From: Cohnella zeiphila
GTDB taxonomy: Bacteria; Bacillota; Bacilli; Paenibacillales; Paenibacillaceae
Assembly: GCF_014212055.1 (NCBI RefSeq)
Contig: NZ_JACJVO010000002.1
Location: 62,001-126,000 of the forward strand
Length of the DNA: 64,000 nt
Reading direction: 5' to 3'
The translations under genes and the position numbers were made by a program. Below, piece after piece: positions 43,906 through 51,697 of this stretch (its first letter is position 1; the number at the start of each line of letters is the position of its first letter). The notes under the pieces are model-generated. The model had not been told where the DNA came from. It saw nothing but the letters and a program-made list of their open reading frames with translations, and searched no databases.

Positions 43906-43935
43906 ATTATAGGTTACACGAAAAGCGCCTGTCAA
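43906..43935 (-). promoter_or_regulatory. Promoter of the 12-gene operon
   Basis: TTGACA (43935-43930), an 18-bp spacer and TATAAT (43911-43906), read leftward: both boxes are perfect SigA consensus. The upstream 100 bases (43936-44040) are AT-rich and may act as an UP element. No other feature is seen in that stretch. Confidence 0.9.
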
Positions 43936-44094
43936 TCGGTTTTTACAAATAAATTTAGAATCAAGCGTTTTCAATGTTAAGTTTATTTACATTAATGATT
44001 ATTTCATAATCGATATCTAAAATTTGCGTTACAATTTATTACACAACCACAATCTTTACTGTCTTCCTGCCCTTAAGGCACCCCTTCTCATGTC

Positions 44095-44137
44095 AAAAGG
44101 CCTTTCGCAAGGCAGTCTGCCGCGCGAAAGGCCTTTG
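44095..44137. terminator. Terminator after ileS (bidirectional form)
   Basis: AAAGGCCTTTCGC (44096-44108) and GCGAAAGGCCTTT (44124-44136) form a perfect 13-bp stem with A and T runs on its flanks. It stops ileS transcription before the catabolic operon promoter. Confidence 0.85.
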
Positions 44138-44162
44138 TCGAGCGATCGTATGTTTCGTTCGT

Positions 44163-47100
44163 TTACTCCGTCGCAATCGCGATGCCGACCGGCTTGTCGC
44201 CCGCCTGCACCGTTTCCGTTCCGGCCGCGCGCCCGAAGCGGACGTCGTTCACCAGCACGTTTTCTCTCAGCACATGGTCGAACGCCTTCAAAGCCGCTTC
44301 CGTCTCGGCGTCGACATCGAGCACCAGATCGACCCGCCGCTCGATCGGCAAGTCGAGCTTCTTGCGCGTATCCTGGATGGCGCGGATTACTTCCCTTACA
44401 AGCCCTTCCTGCTCAAGCTCCGGCGTGATCTCGGTGTTCAGCGCCACGGTCAGCCCGCCGTCCGAGGCGGATGCGAAGCCCGGCTTCGCCCGCTTCTCGA
44501 CGAGCAGCTCCTCCAATGCAATGTCGAGCGTCTCGCCTTCGCCGGTCGCGAAGCGGAGCGATCCGTCCGTCACCGCCTTGCGCGCTTCGTTCGCCGGCAG
44601 CTCTTTCAGCCAGCTTTGGATCGGGCCGACGTTTTTGCCGTATTTCTTGCCCGCCAGCTTCAGGTTGAGCTTCAAGCTGAGGTCGACGAACCCGCTGTCG
44701 TCCTCCGCCTGCACAAGCCGCTTGACGTTGATCTCGTCCTTGACGATGTCCTCGTAGTCCGCGCCGCCGATGCTTCCTTCCAGCGACACGAGCAGCTCCG
44801 ACAGCGGCTGCCTTGTCTTGATGCCGGACTCGTTGCGCACGTTGCGGGCCAGCTCGACGATGCGGCGGGCCATCTCCATGTCGCGCTCCAGCTCCAGGTC
44901 GATCTTCGCCTCGTCGGGAACGGGATAGTCCGCCAGATGCACGCTCTCGCCGCCGCCCAGGTTGTCGTAGATGTCTTCGGCGATAAACGGCGTGTAAGGA
45001 GCCGCCAGCCGGGCCGCGGTCAGCAGCACCTCGCGCAGCGTCTGGTACGCGGACACCTTGTCTTCCGTCAGGCCGCTGCCCCAGAAGCGGTCGCGCGAAC
45101 GGCGCACGTACCAGTTGGACAGCTCGTCGACGAACGCCTCGATTTTTCGGGCCGGATTCAGGAAGTCGTTCGCCTCCAGCCCTTTGCGCACTTCCCCGAT
45201 CAGCGTGTTCAGCCGGGACAGAATCCAGCGGTCCAGCTTGCTTGCGGACGGACGGGACGGATGCTCCTCCGGACGGTAGCCGTCGATCGACGCGTAAAGC
45301 GCATAGAACGCGTGCGTGTTGACGAGGGTGTCGATCACCTTCGACTTCGCTTCGCCGACGATCCCTTTGGAGAACCGCTTGCTGTTCCACGGCGCGCTGT
45401 CGGCAAGCAGCGCCCAGCGCAGCGCGTCGGTGCCGTGCTCGTTGATGATATCCCAAGGGTCGACGACGTTGCCCCTCGACTTGCTCATCTTCTGGCCGTT
45501 CTCGTCCAGCACGTGGCCGGTGGAGATGACGGATTTGTACGGCGTCTTCCCGTTGAACAGCGTCGATACCGCCATCAAGCTGAAGAACCATCCGCGCGTC
45601 TGGTCGATTCCTTCGCTGATGAAGTCGGCCGGATACTGCTCTTCGAACTTCTTGACGTCGCCGAACGGATAGTGGTACTGCGCGAACGGCATCGATCCGC
45701 TGTCGAACCAGACGTCGATCACTTCCGGCGTCCGCTTCATGACGCCGCCGCATTCGCAGCGCAGCTGGACGTCGTCCACGTACGGCTTGTGCAGCTCCAG
45801 GTCTTCCGCCACCGGCGAAGCGGCGAGCTCGCGCATCTCGGCGTGGCTGTGCGGCGCTTTCTCCTTGCCGCAGCTCTCGCACGTCCAGACGTTGAGCGGC
45901 GTGCCCCAGTAGCGGTTGCGGCTGATGTTCCAATCGACGAGATCCTCGAGGAACTTGCCGAACCGGCCGTCGCGCAGATGCTCCGGATACCACTGCACCG
46001 TCTTGTTGTTGGCGATAAGCTGATCCTTGACCGCCGTCGTGCGGATGAACCAGCTTTCGGTCGCGTAGTAGAGCAGCGGCGTTTTGCAGCGCCAGCAGAA
46101 CGGATAGCTGTGCTCGTATTTCTCTTTATGGTACAGCAGTCCGCGCTCGGACAGCTTCTTCACGATCTCGATATCGACTTCCGGATCTTTGACGAACCGG
46201 CCCGCCATGTCCGTAACCTCGTCGGTATAGCGGCCCGCGTTGTTGACGACCATCAGCATCGGAATGCCGTGCTGGCGCGCCACGCGGTAGTCGTCTTCGC
46301 CGTGCGCCGGGGCGATGTGAACGATGCCGGTACCGCTCGAATCGGTGACGAAATCGCCGTCGATGATCCGATAGGCATTCTCCACGGTCACGTACGGGAA
46401 CAGCGGCTCGTATTCGAGGCCGACCAGCTCGCGGCCTTTGACCGTTCCGAGCGTCTCGTACTCGCCTTTCAGCACCTTGTCGGCCAAGGTACCGGCTACG
46501 ATAAACGTCTCGCCGTCCTGGCGGACGCGGACGTACTCGATATCGGGATGGACGGCCAGCGCCACGTTGGCCGGCAGCGTCCAAGGCGTCGTCGTCCAGG
46601 CGAGCGCGAACTCGCCGCTGCCCTTCAGCTTGAACTTGGCGGTCGCGGACAAGTCCTTGACGTCCTCGTACCCCTGAGCTACTTCATGCGAGCTGAGCGT
46701 CGTCTGGCAGTCCGGGCAGTACGGGCTCACGCGGTGGCCGCGGTACATCAGCCCTTTGTCGTGAATCGTCGCCAGGATGTTCCAGACGCTCTCGATGTAG
46801 CGGTTGTCCAGCGTGATGTACGGATCGTCCATGTCCGTCCAGTAGGCGATCGCTTCGGTCAGCTCGCGCCATTGGCGCTCGTACTCGAACACGCTTTCCT
46901 TGCACTTCTTGACGAACGGCTCGATGCCGTACTTCTCGATCTCCGGCTTGCCGGAGATGCCGAGCTGCTTCTCGACGCCCAGCTCGACGGGCAGGCCGTG
47001 CGTGTCCCAGCCGGCCTTGCGGATGACGCGATAGCCGTTCATCGTCTTGTAGCGCGCGACGAAGTCCTTGATCACGCGGCCGAGCACGTGGCCGATATGC

Positions 47101-47258
47101 GGCTTGCCGTTCGCGGTCGGCGGCCCCTCGTAAAACACGAAGTTGCGGGCGCCCTCGCGATTCTCGATCGAGCGGCGGAACGTATGCTCCCGGTTCCATT
47201 TGTCCAACACGCGCAGCTCTCTGGCGCGCGCCTTCTCTTTGACGTCAACGCGATTCAT
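44163..47258 (-). CDS. ileS: Isoleucyl-tRNA synthetase
   Basis: A 1031-residue class I synthetase. HIGH is at residues 54-57 within [18 protein letters not shown], and KMSKS at 590-594. The editing domain runs between them ([14 protein letters not shown] pattern). The length, the [14 protein letters not shown] form and the long C-terminal region make it the eukaryote-like IleS2 type rather than the roughly 920-residue IleS1; IleS2 enzymes are often insensitive to mupirocin, which is family knowledge, not seen here. It is controlled by an isoleucine T-box leader. Confidence 0.96.
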   Translation of the reverse strand: MNRVDVKEKARARELRVLDKWNREHTFRRSIENREGARNFVFYEGPPTANGKPHIGHVLGRVIKDFVARYKTMNGYRVIRKAGWDTHGLPVELGVEKQLGISGKPEIEKYGIEPFVKKCKESVFEYERQWRELTEAIAYWTDMDDPYITLDNRYIESVWNILATIHDKGLMYRGHRVSPYCPDCQTTLSSHEVAQGYEDVKDLSATAKFKLKGSGEFALAWTTTPWTLPANVALAVHPDIEYVRVRQDGETFIVAGTLADKVLKGEYETLGTVKGRELVGLEYEPLFPYVTVENAYRIIDGDFVTDSSGTGIVHIAPAHGEDDYRVARQHGIPMLMVVNNAGRYTDEVTDMAGRFVKDPEVDIEIVKKLSERGLLYHKEKYEHSYPFCWRCKTPLLYYATESWFIRTTAVKDQLIANNKTVQWYPEHLRDGRFGKFLEDLVDWNISRNRYWGTPLNVWTCESCGKEKAPHSHAEMRELAASPVAEDLELHKPYVDDVQLRCECGGVMKRTPEVIDVWFDSGSMPFAQYHYPFGDVKKFEEQYPADFISEGIDQTRGWFFSLMAVSTLFNGKTPYKSVISTGHVLDENGQKMSKSRGNVVDPWDIINEHGTDALRWALLADSAPWNSKRFSKGIVGEAKSKVIDTLVNTHAFYALYASIDGYRPEEHPSRPSASKLDRWILSRLNTLIGEVRKGLEANDFLNPARKIEAFVDELSNWYVRRSRDRFWGSGLTEDKVSAYQTLREVLLTAARLAAPYTPFIAEDIYDNLGGGESVHLADYPVPDEAKIDLELERDMEMARRIVELARNVRNESGIKTRQPLSELLVSLEGSIGGADYEDIVKDEINVKRLVQAEDDSGFVDLSLKLNLKLAGKKYGKNVGPIQSWLKELPANEARKAVTDGSLRFATGEGETLDIALEELLVEKRAKPGFASASDGGLTVALNTEITPELEQEGLVREVIRAIQDTRKKLDLPIERRVDLVLDVDAETEAALKAFDHVLRENVLVNDVRFGRAAGTETVQAGDKPVGIAIATE

Positions 47259-47607
47259 CTTCGATTCCTTCCTTCCCTTTTCGGCAAAAATAAAAGACCC
47301 GCCCCTTAATCAAAAGGGACGAGCCGTTGCTCGCGGTACCACCCTTGTTCCGTTCTCTCCGGCAATCGCAACCAAGCGAAGCGCGGGAAAATCGGCACTC
47401 GAGAGCGCGGCCGGTGCCGCGCCGCCCCGGTAACGGCGGGGAAGCCGTCCGCGCTTAGCGGCCGCGCGGGTGCGCATGCCGTTCGGCGCGTCGTCTCGGG
47501 GAGGATATGCCGCCTTCGCCTCGCGCCGGCTCGCACCTGCCGCCGGCTCTCTGGGCTTCCGCTCCAGCGCACTTGTTCCCGTCTTCGACGTTCATCTTAA
47601 TGTTCTT
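47259..47607 (-). ncRNA. Isoleucine T-box leader of ileS
   Basis: The T-box core AGGGTGGTACCGCG is at 47345-47332 (read leftward). Stem I shows the AGAGAG-CCGG ... GGTGCGAGCCGG signature at 47552-47526, and the codon ATC at 47506-47504 sits in the right place to be the isoleucine specifier. A terminator hairpin with CCCTT-TTGATT-AAGGG and a T-rich tail covers about 47323-47287. Uncharged tRNA-Ile would stabilise the antiterminator and allow ileS expression. Confidence 0.92.
47287..47323 (-). terminator. T-box leader terminator
   Basis: CTCGTCCCTT and AAGGGGCGGG pair around TTGATT, followed leftward by TCTTTTATTTT. It competes with the antiterminator formed by the T-box core just upstream. 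Confidence 0.85.
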
Positions 47608-47613
47608 CCCTTT

Positions 47614-47642
47614 TTTATATAGACAAAAACCTGTTTTGTCAA
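47614..47642 (-). promoter_or_regulatory. Promoter of the ileS T-box leader
   Basis: TTGACA (47642-47637), a 17-bp spacer and TATAAA (47619-47614), read leftward. Start predicted near 47607. Confidence 0.85.
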
Positions 47643-47670
47643 TTCTATTTTACAAAATCCGCAAGCGACT

Positions 47671-47748
47671 ACCGCATCAAACTACCAAAAATGGTCATCG
47701 CAGCACCCTACCGCATTCCGGCGAGCTTTTCTACACTGTACTTGATCC
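47671..47748 (+). repeat. 78-bp duplicated regulatory element, copy 1
   Basis: This stretch differs at 5 of 78 positions from 49130-49207. It starts ACCGCATCAAACTACC and has a second CTACCGCAT 37 bases later, so each copy contains a short direct repeat like those bound by AraC-type or response regulators. Copy 1 ends 110 bases before the secreted-protein gene. Confidence 0.8.
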
Positions 47749-47755
47749 ATTGTTT

Positions 47756-47771
47756 TGAAAACGCTTTTCGA
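47756..47771 (+). promoter_or_regulatory. Candidate cre site
   Basis: The palindrome GAAAACGCTTTTC within TTTTGAAAACGCTTTTCG matches 12 of 14 positions of the CcpA consensus. It lies 87 bases before the downstream gene's ATG. Confidence 0.4.
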
Positions 47772-47857
47772 AAACGGAGGTGGTCGTCGGACGGCAGCCG
47801 AACGATTCGAGATTTGGGTTCCGGCATTCCATTTCGCGATTCAAGAGGAGGATGTTC

Positions 47858-48931
47858 ATGGTTAAGCTCAAAACGTTATCGATCGTTGCTCTGCTCGGTG
47901 TCATGACGTTCGCGGCCGCGGCAAGCGCCGAAGGGGAAGTCGTGCCGGTCGCAGGCTTGAAGCCCGCGCTCAAGCTGGATAAACCCGTCTTAACCGCCAC
48001 CGGCGGCAAGCTGATTTTCAGCGACGACCCCGAGCCGTTCACCCAGCCGGGCGCTTTCTACCGCGACGCGGCCGAAGGAGATTTCCGCGTGTTCTGGCAT
48101 CACCAGAATCAAGGAGATCTGGATTTGACGGTAGCGGTGGCGATCACGAACACTTCTTCCCAGACCGTCAAGCTCTTCTCGAAAGGACAGGGAGTGTCGA
48201 CCAGCGTTTACGTCACCGAAGCGGGTCAGCTTTCGCTGGCCGGGTTCCTGAAGACGTACGGCACGACGAAGCAGCTGGCCCGATTGGACCCCGGGGAAAG
48301 TTATTTTCTCGATGCTCCGACCGGTCCCGGGCTGACCACGAGCGGCCTGGCCCAATTCAAGGCCGTGACGCAGCACGGGAACGCCCCCGCTCAAGTGGAA
48401 GTGACGGTGCTCAATTACGATGCGAAGCCCGATCATCCGGAGCAAATACCGGTGCTGCCGGCAAGAGGTCCGCAAGTCAGAGGCACGTTCCCCCATTTTG
48501 ACCGGACGGGGACGATTACGTACCATACGTCGATGGGCAATGCGTTCCTTCCGATCGATTCGGCCGCGTCCGGGAAGTGGAAGGACGATATGCCCGGGGA
48601 ATACGAGACGGGGTGGAACGCGGTCGACGGCAAGGAAGTGATCAACAACGGCAACTATGGCATCCTTTATCATTGGACGTTCGACTATATCAACGACGAC
48701 CTCGGCGCGAAGACGATCAACATGTATATGAACCCGCCGGGCGGATCCGGGAACTACACGCTGCAATGGAAAAACGAGATCTTGAGTTCCGGCTGGCTGA
48801 CTTACACGGACGCGTGGAACTTCAAGAGCTTTACGCTGGGCTCCGGCGAGAGAGAAATCAAGATCCAAACGAGCCTCGTCGGCGGATCGGCCGGCGCGCA
48901 GAATATCTACTTTAGCAATCAGCATAGATAA
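47858..48931 (+). CDS. Secreted protein of unknown function
   Basis: A 357-residue protein with a clear signal peptide (MVKLKTLSIVALLGVMTFA, cleavage likely after ASA near residue 24) and no lipobox or membrane anchor. The mature part reads as beta-rich: FRVFWHHQNQGDLDLTVAVAITNTS looks like an immunoglobulin-like or copper-amine-oxidase-associated sandwich, and the second half has a TITYHTSMGNAFLP strand and a C-terminal FKSFTLGSGEREIKIQTSL strand. Internal ATG 47858 is preceded by AAGAGGAGG; longer starts lack such a site. I do not recognise a family. It shares its upstream element with the TIM-barrel gene 300 bp downstream. Confidence 0.75.
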   Translation: MVKLKTLSIVALLGVMTFAAAASAEGEVVPVAGLKPALKLDKPVLTATGGKLIFSDDPEPFTQPGAFYRDAAEGDFRVFWHHQNQGDLDLTVAVAITNTSSQTVKLFSKGQGVSTSVYVTEAGQLSLAGFLKTYGTTKQLARLDPGESYFLDAPTGPGLTTSGLAQFKAVTQHGNAPAQVEVTVLNYDAKPDHPEQIPVLPARGPQVRGTFPHFDRTGTITYHTSMGNAFLPIDSAASGKWKDDMPGEYETGWNAVDGKEVINNGNYGILYHWTFDYINDDLGAKTINMYMNPPGGSGNYTLQWKNEILSSGWLTYTDAWNFKSFTLGSGEREIKIQTSLVGGSAGAQNIYFSNQHR

Positions 48932-48938
48932 AATGGCG

Positions 48939-48965
48939 GGAGCTGCGAACCTTGCGGCTCCTTTT
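48939..48965 (+). terminator. Terminator after the secreted-protein gene
   Basis: GGAGCTGC (48939-48946) and GCGGCTCC (48954-48961) pair with one G-U pair, followed by TTTTCC. Confidence 0.75.
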
Positions 48966-48983
48966 CCAATGATCCAGGAATAA

Positions 48984-49117
48984 TTGGGGGCTCCCCCGAA
49001 AGTAATCGGAATAAGCTTCAGAGCTTCGCGTCACTTTTGGGGGAACGGTTTTGGGGGCTCCCCCGAAAGTAATCGGAATAAGCTTCAGAGCGTGGCGTCA
49101 CTTTTGGGGGAACGGTT
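48984..49117. repeat. Two tandem 67-bp repeats
   Basis: The units 48984-49050 and 49051-49117 differ at two positions. Each begins TTGGGGGCTCCCCCGAAAG (itself a small palindrome) and ends CTTTTGGGGGAACGGTT; CCCCCGAAAG and CTTTTGGGGG can pair (one G-U) to form a stem with a loop of about 30 bases. A truncated third start (TCGGGGGAA) follows. No protein is coded. Confidence 0.9.
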
Positions 49118-49129
49118 TCGGGGGAATTC

Positions 49130-49207
49130 ACCGCATCAAACTACCAGAAATGGTCATCGCAGCACCCTACCGCATTCCGCCGCGCTTTTCTACACTGGAC
49201 ATGATCC
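49130..49207 (+). repeat. 78-bp duplicated regulatory element, copy 2
   Basis: Second copy of the element at 47671-47748 (73 of 78 bases equal), including the paired ACCGCAT direct repeats. It ends 40 bases before the ATG of the TIM-barrel gene. Confidence 0.8.
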
Positions 49208-49247
49208 GACGTTAGCGCATTCAAACTTGTTGCTGGGAGGCTTATCC

Positions 49248-50072
49248 ATGAAGCTCGCTTTAAGCATGTGGAGCATGCACCGGACCGTTCGCGGCGAGGG
49301 ATGGACGGTACTGGACTTTCTCGACTTCTGCCGGCGGGAGGGCATCGATTGCGTCGAACTGCTGGACGTGTTCTGGCGCAACGTCGACGAAGAGCTCCCG
49401 CAAGTCGCCGAATTCGCCCGGACCCATCGGATTCGGGTGGTCAGCTACGCGGTCGCCAACGATTTCGTCAAAGCGGATCCGGCGGAACGGGACGCGGCGC
49501 GGCGCCAAATCACGGACGCCGTCCCGATCGCTCTGGCCCTGGGAACCCGGACGATTCGCGTGTTCTCGGGCAATCTGAGCGAGGGCTTCACGTTCGATTC
49601 TGCGCTCGGGTTCATCATCGAGGGACTGAGCGAAGCCGCGGCTGCCGCCGCAGCCAAAGGAATCACGCTCTGCCTCGAGAACCACGGCAAGCTGGCCGGC
49701 ACGGGACGGCAGGTCCGGGATATTCTGGAGCGCGTCGGCTCCCCGGCGCTGAAGAGCACCTTCGACACCGGCAATTTCCTGTTGGTGGACGAAGACCCGC
49801 TGCGAGCGCTCGACGTTCTGCTTTCCGAGGTCGGCCACGTTCATGTGAAAGATTTCGCCGAAGACCCGGCCGGCCGGTACGTCTCGCTCGGCGGCAAAAA
49901 GTTCGAAGGCGTCGAGGCGGGCAAGGGACAGGTCCGGCTGGATACGATTGTCCGGCGGCTTCGCGAAGCGGGATACGTCGGCGAATACGTGCTGGAATAC
50001 GAAGGAACCGGAGACGAAGCCGCGGGCATCCGAGCCAGCTTTGCTTATTTTCAGACCCTCATTCCCAACTGA
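49248..50072 (+). CDS. Sugar phosphate isomerase/epimerase (TIM barrel)
   Basis: A 274-residue xylose-isomerase-like TIM barrel. LALSMWSMHRTV opens it, CLENHGKLAGTG gives the metal Glu, STFDTGNFLL the metal Asp, VHVKDFAED the His and YVLEYEGTGDE the last Glu. Length is typical of the IolE/Hyi group. GGGAGG lies 7 bases before ATG 49248. It is the first of three genes (with an FAD oxidoreductase and a Gfo/Idh dehydrogenase) that probably form one operon. Confidence 0.9.
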   Translation: MKLALSMWSMHRTVRGEGWTVLDFLDFCRREGIDCVELLDVFWRNVDEELPQVAEFARTHRIRVVSYAVANDFVKADPAERDAARRQITDAVPIALALGTRTIRVFSGNLSEGFTFDSALGFIIEGLSEAAAAAAAKGITLCLENHGKLAGTGRQVRDILERVGSPALKSTFDTGNFLLVDEDPLRALDVLLSEVGHVHVKDFAEDPAGRYVSLGGKKFEGVEAGKGQVRLDTIVRRLREAGYVGEYVLEYEGTGDEAAGIRASFAYFQTLIPN

Positions 50073-50086
50073 ACGGAGGTTATCGC

Positions 50087-51664
50087 ATGGGACGCGAACT
50101 GGCAGCCGACATCGTCGTCATCGGCGGCGGGACGGGAGGCTGCGCCGCGGCGCTGGCCGCCGCCCGCGCCGGCCGGACCGTCATTCTGACGGAGGAGACC
50201 TCCTGGCTCGGCGGACAGCTGACGAGCCAGGCCGTGCCGCCCGACGAGCATCCGTGGATCGAATCGTTCGGCTGCACGGCGAGCTACCGCACGTTCCGCA
50301 ACGGGGTGCGGCAATATTATCGCGATCATTATCCGCTGACGGCGCAGGCGCGCGCGGCCCGCGAGCTCAATCCCGGAGGCGGCGTCGTCAGCCGGCTCTG
50401 CCACGAGCCGCGCGTGGCGCTCGCGGTCATCGAGCAGATGCTGGCGCCCTATGTCGGCAGCGGCCGGCTGACGGTCCTGCTGCGCCACGCGCCGGTAAAG
50501 GCCGAGACCGAAGGCGACGCCATCGTCTCCGTCGACGTCCGCAGCGCGGACAGCGGAGACATCGTGCACCTGACGGGCGCCTATTTCCTTGATGCGACCG
50601 AGTGCGGCGACCTGCTGCCGCTTGCGGGAGCCGAATACGTCACGGGCGCCGAATCGCAGGCGCAGACGGGCGAGCCCCACGCCGTTGCCGGAGAACCCCT
50701 TCCGCAAGACATGCAGGGGTTCACTTACTGTTTCGCCATGGACTATCTAGAGGGCGAGAATCACGTCATCGACAAACCCGCAGAGTACGCGTTCTGGAGG
50801 GATTACGCGCCGGATTTCTGGCCGGGACCCTTGCTAAGCCTGACCGGCGTCAAGCCCGCGACGATGGATCCGATCCGTTACGACCTGTTCCCGGGCGGCG
50901 GCGCCTCCCTGGCGCTTTTCCAATACCGGCAAATCGCGGCCCGCGAGCGCTTCGCGAACGGTCTGTACCGGAGCGATATCACTCTCGTCAATTGGCCGCA
51001 AAACGATTATTGGCTGGGCTCGATTATCGACGTGCCCGAGGAAGAGCGGCAGCGGCACCTGCGGAGCGCGAAGCAGCTCAGCTTCTCGCTGCTTTACTGG
51101 CTGCAGACGGAAGCCCCCCGTCCGGACGGGAAGCCGGGCTACCCCGGACTGCGGCTGCGGCCCGACGTCGTCGGCACCGAAGACGGCCTGGCGATGTATC
51201 CTTACATTCGCGAGTCGAGACGGATCCGCGCCGAATCCACGGTGCTGGAGCAGCATGTGTCGCCGGCGTGCCGGCCGGACGGCAAGGCGGAAGCGTTCGC
51301 AGACACCGTCGGGATCGGGTGCTACCGTATCGACCTGCATCCGAGCACGGGAGGCCGGCCTTACATCGACATCGCTTCGCTTCCCTTCGAGATTCCGCTC
51401 GGGGCGCTGATCCCGCAGCGGATCGGCAATCTGCTCGCCGCCGGCAAGAACATCGGCACCACCCATATTACCAACGGCTGCTATCGTCTGCATCCGGTGG
51501 AATGGAACATCGGCGAAGCCGCCGGCTGGTGCGCGGCCTACTGCCTGGATCGCTCCTTAAGCCCGAGCGCCGTCCGCGCGATGCCGCAGGAGCTGGCCTC
51601 GTTCCAACGCATGCTGGCCGCAGCCGGCGTCGAGCTGCACTGGCCCGTTTTGCGCGCGATGTAA
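50087..51664 (+). CDS. FAD-dependent oxidoreductase
   Basis: A 525-residue flavoprotein with the dinucleotide fold IVVIGGGTGGCAAALAAARAG at residues 9-29, the ETSWLGGQLTSQ FAD-site region, and a C-terminal NLLAAGKNIGTTH stretch that covers the flavin. The family (FAD_oxidored) acts on unknown, often carbohydrate-related substrates in Paenibacillus and Bacteroidetes. GGAGGT precedes ATG 50087, 15 bp past the isomerase stop. The reading frame upstream of the start is a shadow. Confidence 0.88.
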   Translation: MGRELAADIVVIGGGTGGCAAALAAARAGRTVILTEETSWLGGQLTSQAVPPDEHPWIESFGCTASYRTFRNGVRQYYRDHYPLTAQARAARELNPGGGVVSRLCHEPRVALAVIEQMLAPYVGSGRLTVLLRHAPVKAETEGDAIVSVDVRSADSGDIVHLTGAYFLDATECGDLLPLAGAEYVTGAESQAQTGEPHAVAGEPLPQDMQGFTYCFAMDYLEGENHVIDKPAEYAFWRDYAPDFWPGPLLSLTGVKPATMDPIRYDLFPGGGASLALFQYRQIAARERFANGLYRSDITLVNWPQNDYWLGSIIDVPEEERQRHLRSAKQLSFSLLYWLQTEAPRPDGKPGYPGLRLRPDVVGTEDGLAMYPYIRESRRIRAESTVLEQHVSPACRPDGKAEAFADTVGIGCYRIDLHPSTGGRPYIDIASLPFEIPLGALIPQRIGNLLAAGKNIGTTHITNGCYRLHPVEWNIGEAAGWCAAYCLDRSLSPSAVRAMPQELASFQRMLAAAGVELHWPVLRAM

Positions 51665-51697
51665 TTCCATGAATTCCGATTAAGGAGAGGGATAAAA

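Noticed and set aside
44274..47309. 1011-codon open frame opposite ileS
   Set aside because: Arg/Asp/His-rich shadow of ileS without recognisable motifs.
47143..47572. Open frames over the ileS leader
   Set aside because: They cover the T-box RNA, whose core, specifier and terminator explain the sequence; the peptides are low complexity.
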